Of a stretch of DNA of 64,000 nucleotides, positions 60,641 through 64,000 are shown piece after piece. The stretch is from assembly GCF_000807855.2 (NCBI RefSeq), contig NZ_JRYR02000001.1:3658246-3722245 (forward strand), written 5' to 3'. Source of the stretch: Flammeovirga pacifica. Its GTDB lineage: Bacteria; Bacteroidota; Bacteroidia; Cytophagales; Flammeovirgaceae. Made by a program: the position numbers and the translations under genes. The notes under the pieces were generated by a model that made no database searches, had not been told where the DNA came from, and saw only the letters and a program-made list of their open reading frames with translations. How positions within the stretch are numbered: the stretch's first letter is position 1; the number at the start of each line of letters is the position of its first letter.

Positions 60641-62137
60641 ATGAAAATAAAAAATATATATAAGATCTTATCTGTTTCCGCAATCCTAATGGTAGGTTGT
60701 GAGAAAATGGACTTAGATGTAACAAATACTAATACACCTTCAAGAGATCAAGTTGAACAAGGTGTAAATGATGTCGCAACATTGAATAATTATGTTGGTT
60801 TAGTAGGTGGGTCGGTGAATACTTGGTATTTATCAATGTACTCAAATGATAACCCTTCATGGATGATGAATGTTATGGCTGATAATTCTACATGTTCTTG
60901 GGGTAATTTTGGAATGCGAGACACTTCTTCTGAGCCTAGGGTATCATGGAATAATTCACCACAATATTCTAATGAGACAATGACAAGAAATTTTTGGACA
61001 AATTTATATAGTAATAATACACAGATAAATATTGTCATCAAAAATATAGAAACATTAAAAAACAGTTCTGAAGACTTAAATCAAGATGATTTATATGCTG
61101 TTGAAGCTATGGCTTATTTTATTAAAGCTATGACTTATGGTAATATAGGACTTGTATTTGATCAGGGGTATATTGTTGAACCTGAGACAGATGTTAACGT
61201 TGAGCCTGTTTCTTATTCTGAAATGATTAATGAGGCAGTTGTTAATCTTGAGAAGGCTATTGAAGTTTGTGATAATCATGATTTTACAATGCCTTCAGGT
61301 TGGTTACCAGTTGTAGATCAAACCTTAACAAATATTGAGTTTAAAAAAATGGCAAGTTCTTATGCAGCAAGATTTTTATCTTATGCACCAAGAAATGCTG
61401 AAGAAAACGAAAATGTTAATTGGGATAAAGTAGTTCAATTTGCAACTGATGGAATTTCACAAGATTTATCTATTTTAATGGATGATGTGACTTGGTATAA
61501 TTTTTATGTTACTTACCTAGTTTATAACGGGTGGGGTAGAATAGATATGAGAGTTATTAATATGTTGGACCCAAATACTCCAGCTACATGGCCTGAAGAT
61601 GCAACTTCTTTACCTGAATCTACTTCAGATGACGCAAGATTACTTTCTGATTTTGAATATTTGTCTTCTAATAATTTTAGACCAGAAAGAGGTATTTATC
61701 ATTACTCTTCATATAGATATGCAAGATACGATGAATATGTTAGTGAATGGACTACACCACTACCAGAATTTATGGTGGAAGAAAATCGTCTGTTAAAAGC
61801 GGAAGCTCTTGCACATAAAGGAAATCTTTCAGAAGCTGCTAGTATTATTAATTCAGGTACTAGGGTAACAAGAGGTGGATTAACGCCAATTTCTTCAGGA
61901 GCTACTAAAGAAGAGGTATTGAATGCTATCCATTACGAAAGAAATATTGAATTGATTCTAACAGGACAAGGAATTCAATTCTATGAGATGCGTAAGAATG
62001 ATTTATTACAGAAAGGAACTGTAAATCATTTCCCTGTACCAGGTCAACAGCTAGATGTTTTACTTTTACCTAATTATACTTTTGGTGGAAGTATTGGTAT
62101 CCCAGGAATTGATTATTCAGACAAAGGCTGGAAATAA
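60641..62137 (+). CDS. SusD/RagB-like nutrient-binding lipoprotein 3
   Basis: 498 residues. Lipobox ILMVGC, lipidation at C20 (CEKMDLDVTNTNTPSRDQV). SusD-type helical layout: NNTQINIVIKNIETLKNSSEDLNQ, YAVEAMAYFIKAMTYGNIGLVFDQ and C-terminal AIHYERNIELILTGQGIQFYEMRKNDLL, a divergent RIELxxEG equivalent. More distant from the SusD consensus than SusD 2. Surface lipoprotein paired with SusC 3, 5 bases upstream. Ends at a terminator (62155). Confidence 0.9.
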   Translation: MKIKNIYKILSVSAILMVGCEKMDLDVTNTNTPSRDQVEQGVNDVATLNNYVGLVGGSVNTWYLSMYSNDNPSWMMNVMADNSTCSWGNFGMRDTSSEPRVSWNNSPQYSNETMTRNFWTNLYSNNTQINIVIKNIETLKNSSEDLNQDDLYAVEAMAYFIKAMTYGNIGLVFDQGYIVEPETDVNVEPVSYSEMINEAVVNLEKAIEVCDNHDFTMPSGWLPVVDQTLTNIEFKKMASSYAARFLSYAPRNAEENENVNWDKVVQFATDGISQDLSILMDDVTWYNFYVTYLVYNGWGRIDMRVINMLDPNTPATWPEDATSLPESTSDDARLLSDFEYLSSNNFRPERGIYHYSSYRYARYDEYVSEWTTPLPEFMVEENRLLKAEALAHKGNLSEAASIINSGTRVTRGGLTPISSGATKEEVLNAIHYERNIELILTGQGIQFYEMRKNDLLQKGTVNHFPVPGQQLDVLLLPNYTFGGSIGIPGIDYSDKGWK

Positions 62138-62154
62138 AAAGAATTTGAATTAAC

Positions 62155-62192
62155 TAAAGCCATCTAGTTTAATAATTAGATGGCTTTTTGTT
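62155..62192 (+). terminator. Terminator of SusCD pair 3
   Basis: AAAGCCATCTA ... TAGATGGCTTTTT (11-bp stem), about 17 bases after the SusD 3 stop codon. Confidence 0.8.
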
Positions 62193-62282
62193 TTTGAATT
62201 ATAGTTAAATATTATTATTTTTTCAATAAAAACAGCATCTTTGCAAGCATCAAAATATAATCTCTGAATACCATTCTTTATT

Positions 62283-63812
62283 ATGGACAAGATCTTGATT
62301 TACGATTTCGGATCGCAGTATACACAATTGATTGCGAGACGCGTAAGAGAGTTAAACGTTTATTGTGAGATTTTTCCTTACAATCACGAACCTAAAATTA
62401 ACCACGCTGACTATAAAGGTGTAATCCTTTCAGGTTCACCTCACTCAGTTTTAGAAGATGATGCACCAAACTTTGATGTATCAGACATTAGAGGTAAAAT
62501 GCCTTTATTAGGTGTTTGCTTCGGTGCACAAATGCTTGCCCATCAGAATGGTGGAACAGTTGCACGTTCAGAGCACCGTGAATACGGTCGTGCTAACTTG
62601 GACTTTATAGATCATACTAGTCCAATGTTTAAAGGCATTCCTGCTGAATCTCAAGTATGGATGTCTCATGGTGATACAATCACTAATCTTCCAGATAATT
62701 TCAAAGTAATTGCTAGTACAAGTAGTATTCCTGTAGCAGCTTATAGACTTTTAGGTGAAGAAACTTTCGGAATTCAATTCCACCCAGAAGTTACTCACTC
62801 TAAAGATGGTAAGTTTATGCTGCAAGATTTTGTAGTAGGAGTTTGTGGTTGTAAACAAGACTGGACACCTGAATCATTTGTAGATGCTACAGTAGCCGAA
62901 CTAAAAGAAAAGTTAGGCGATGATGAGGTAATTCTTGGTCTATCAGGTGGAGTTGATTCATCTGTTGCAGCAGTTTTATTACATAGAGCAATTGGTAAAA
63001 ACCTTTACTGTATTTTTGTCGATAATGGTCTTCTTCGTAAAAACGAATTTGATTCAGTATTGGAATCTTACAAAGGTTTAGGCTTGAATGTAAAAGGAGT
63101 AAATTCTAAAGATTTATTCTATACTGAATTAGAAGGAAAAACAGATCCTGAAGCAAAAAGAAAAGCTATAGGTAAAGTTTTTGTTGATGTATTCGAAATG
63201 GAGTCGAAATTGGTAGAAAATGCCAAGTGGTTAGGTCAGGGTACAATTTACCCAGATGTAATTGAATCGATTTCTGTTAAAGGACCATCTGCAACTATTA
63301 AATCTCACCATAATGTGGGAGGTTTACCAGATTACATGAAATTAAAAGTAGTGGAACCATTAAACACTTTGTTTAAAGATGAAGTACGTTTAGTTGGTAA
63401 AACACTAAATATTCCTGATGAAATTTTAGGACGTCATCCATTCCCAGGACCAGGTCTTGGTATTCGTATTTTGGGTGATGTAACTGCTGAAAAAGTAGCG
63501 ATTTTACAGGAAGTTGATCATATCTTTATCCAAGGTCTTAAAGATCATGGTTTGTATGATCAAGTATGGCAGGCAGGCGCAATGTTGCTACCTGTACAGT
63601 CTGTAGGTGTAATGGGTGATGAAAGAACATATGAAAAAGTAGTGGCTTTAAGAGCGGTATCATCTTTAGATGGTATGACAGCAGATTGGGTACACCTACC
63701 ATATGAATTCTTAGCTGAAATAAGCAATAATATCATCAATAGAGTAAAAGGAGTAAACAGAGTTGTTTATGATATTAGCTCTAAACCACCTGCAACAATT
63801 GAGTGGGAATAA
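62283..63812 (+). CDS. guaA: GMP synthase (glutamine-hydrolysing)
   Basis: 509 residues, full-length GuaA. Class I glutamine amidotransferase domain: C79 in GVCFGAQ and H167/E169 in [11 protein letters not shown] pyrophosphatase PP-loop SGGVDSS at 221-227. Dimerisation domain includes [17 protein letters not shown] and the C-terminal [19 protein letters not shown]. Converts XMP to GMP in the cytoplasm with glutamine and ATP. Monocistronic with its own terminator at 63865. Marks the core-genome flank after the SusCD cluster. Start ATG at 62283 fits the family N-terminus. Confidence 0.98.
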   Translation: MDKILIYDFGSQYTQLIARRVRELNVYCEIFPYNHEPKINHADYKGVILSGSPHSVLEDDAPNFDVSDIRGKMPLLGVCFGAQMLAHQNGGTVARSEHREYGRANLDFIDHTSPMFKGIPAESQVWMSHGDTITNLPDNFKVIASTSSIPVAAYRLLGEETFGIQFHPEVTHSKDGKFMLQDFVVGVCGCKQDWTPESFVDATVAELKEKLGDDEVILGLSGGVDSSVAAVLLHRAIGKNLYCIFVDNGLLRKNEFDSVLESYKGLGLNVKGVNSKDLFYTELEGKTDPEAKRKAIGKVFVDVFEMESKLVENAKWLGQGTIYPDVIESISVKGPSATIKSHHNVGGLPDYMKLKVVEPLNTLFKDEVRLVGKTLNIPDEILGRHPFPGPGLGIRILGDVTAEKVAILQEVDHIFIQGLKDHGLYDQVWQAGAMLLPVQSVGVMGDERTYEKVVALRAVSSLDGMTADWVHLPYEFLAEISNNIINRVKGVNRVVYDISSKPPATIEWE

Positions 63813-63864
63813 TCTAGTCTTATCTATATTAACTAGTTAGCTTTTAAGAGCTAACATCAATCAC

Positions 63865-63895
63865 AAAGGCGAAGAATTTTCTTCGCCTTTTTTAT
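63865..63895 (+). terminator. Terminator of guaA
   Basis: AAAGGCGAAGAA-TT-TTCTTCGCCTTT, a 12-bp stem followed by a T-run, about 50 bases after the stop codon. Confidence 0.85.
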
Positions 63896-64000
63896 TGATT
63901 TCTATTTTTTACTAATTATATTTTTAATTATTCTTATGAATAATATAATTAATTCAATCTATTTATATTAATGTAGTTTGAATCTTATAAAAACTTAAAA

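Noticed and set aside
1-64000. tRNA, rRNA or CRISPR loci
   Set aside because: I found no cloverleaf-like tRNA sequence, rRNA fragment or repeat-spacer array by eye; short or divergent RNA genes could still be missed.

Overview
This is an AT-rich chromosomal window from a Bacteroidota bacterium. The evidence is three SusC/SusD outer-membrane pairs, frequent TAnnTTTG-type -7 promoter boxes, lipoproteins and beta-barrels, and the absence of consistent Shine-Dalgarno sequences. The gene style fits a marine Cytophagales member such as the Flammeovirga group, but that placement is inference from general resemblance. I recognised no tRNA, rRNA, CRISPR array or prophage. The left edge carries what looks like the tail of an IS66-type insertion sequence.

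Layout. 1-90: IS66-like remnant. 348-3146 (minus): a TolB-like/TPR regulator and a zinc acyl-amino-acid deacylase-like protein. 3358-5935 (plus): operon of a small helical protein, a tannase/feruloyl-esterase-family enzyme with a CS-D-HC catalytic pattern, and a MarC-type membrane protein. 6125-11451 (plus): operon of an outer-membrane barrel, two DUF1254/DUF1214 proteins, a porin-like barrel and a short MscS-type channel. The two operons share a near-identical 17-bp palindrome upstream and may form one regulon. 11577-15847: acyl-CoA synthetase, methyltransferase, BLUF blue-light sensor and AraC regulator. 16008-18675: a third DUF1254/DUF1214 protein, then a 16-residue-repeat surface protein. 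18992-20779: a DoxX-like protein, an HxlR regulator and a nitroreductase, linked by three copies of a TTTGTTTAAACAAA-type palindrome. 20921-22395: cysteine synthase and a GNAT acetyltransferase.

22439-28390 encodes a 1983-residue alpha-2-macroglobulin-like protein with a CxEQ thioester motif. A carboxypeptidase-regulatory domain and a SusC-type TonB plug are embedded in it. 28667-32889: MFS transporter, alaS and a small membrane protein. 33315-36026: a cytoplasmic protein made of two tandem GH14 beta-amylase-like domains, the first degenerate. 36259-40944: DUF4136 lipoprotein, outer-membrane barrel, tpiA, a secreted protein of unknown function, an alpha/beta hydrolase and a small membrane protein. 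41192-45481 (minus): two exported amidohydrolase-family proteins in which only one of three domains keeps the HxH metal motif. 45618-46499: a TIGR01777-type epimerase. 47023-62137: three successive SusC/SusD pairs, each with its own long leader and terminator and no attached enzymes or regulators. 62283-63812: guaA.

The best candidates for something under-described are the macroglobulin-plug fusion, the double beta-amylase, the two palindrome-defined regulons, and two short transcription-unit candidates (near 37.6-37.74 kb and 51.95-52.1 kb) that end in terminators but contain no conventional gene. All functional statements come from reading motifs. No database search was run.
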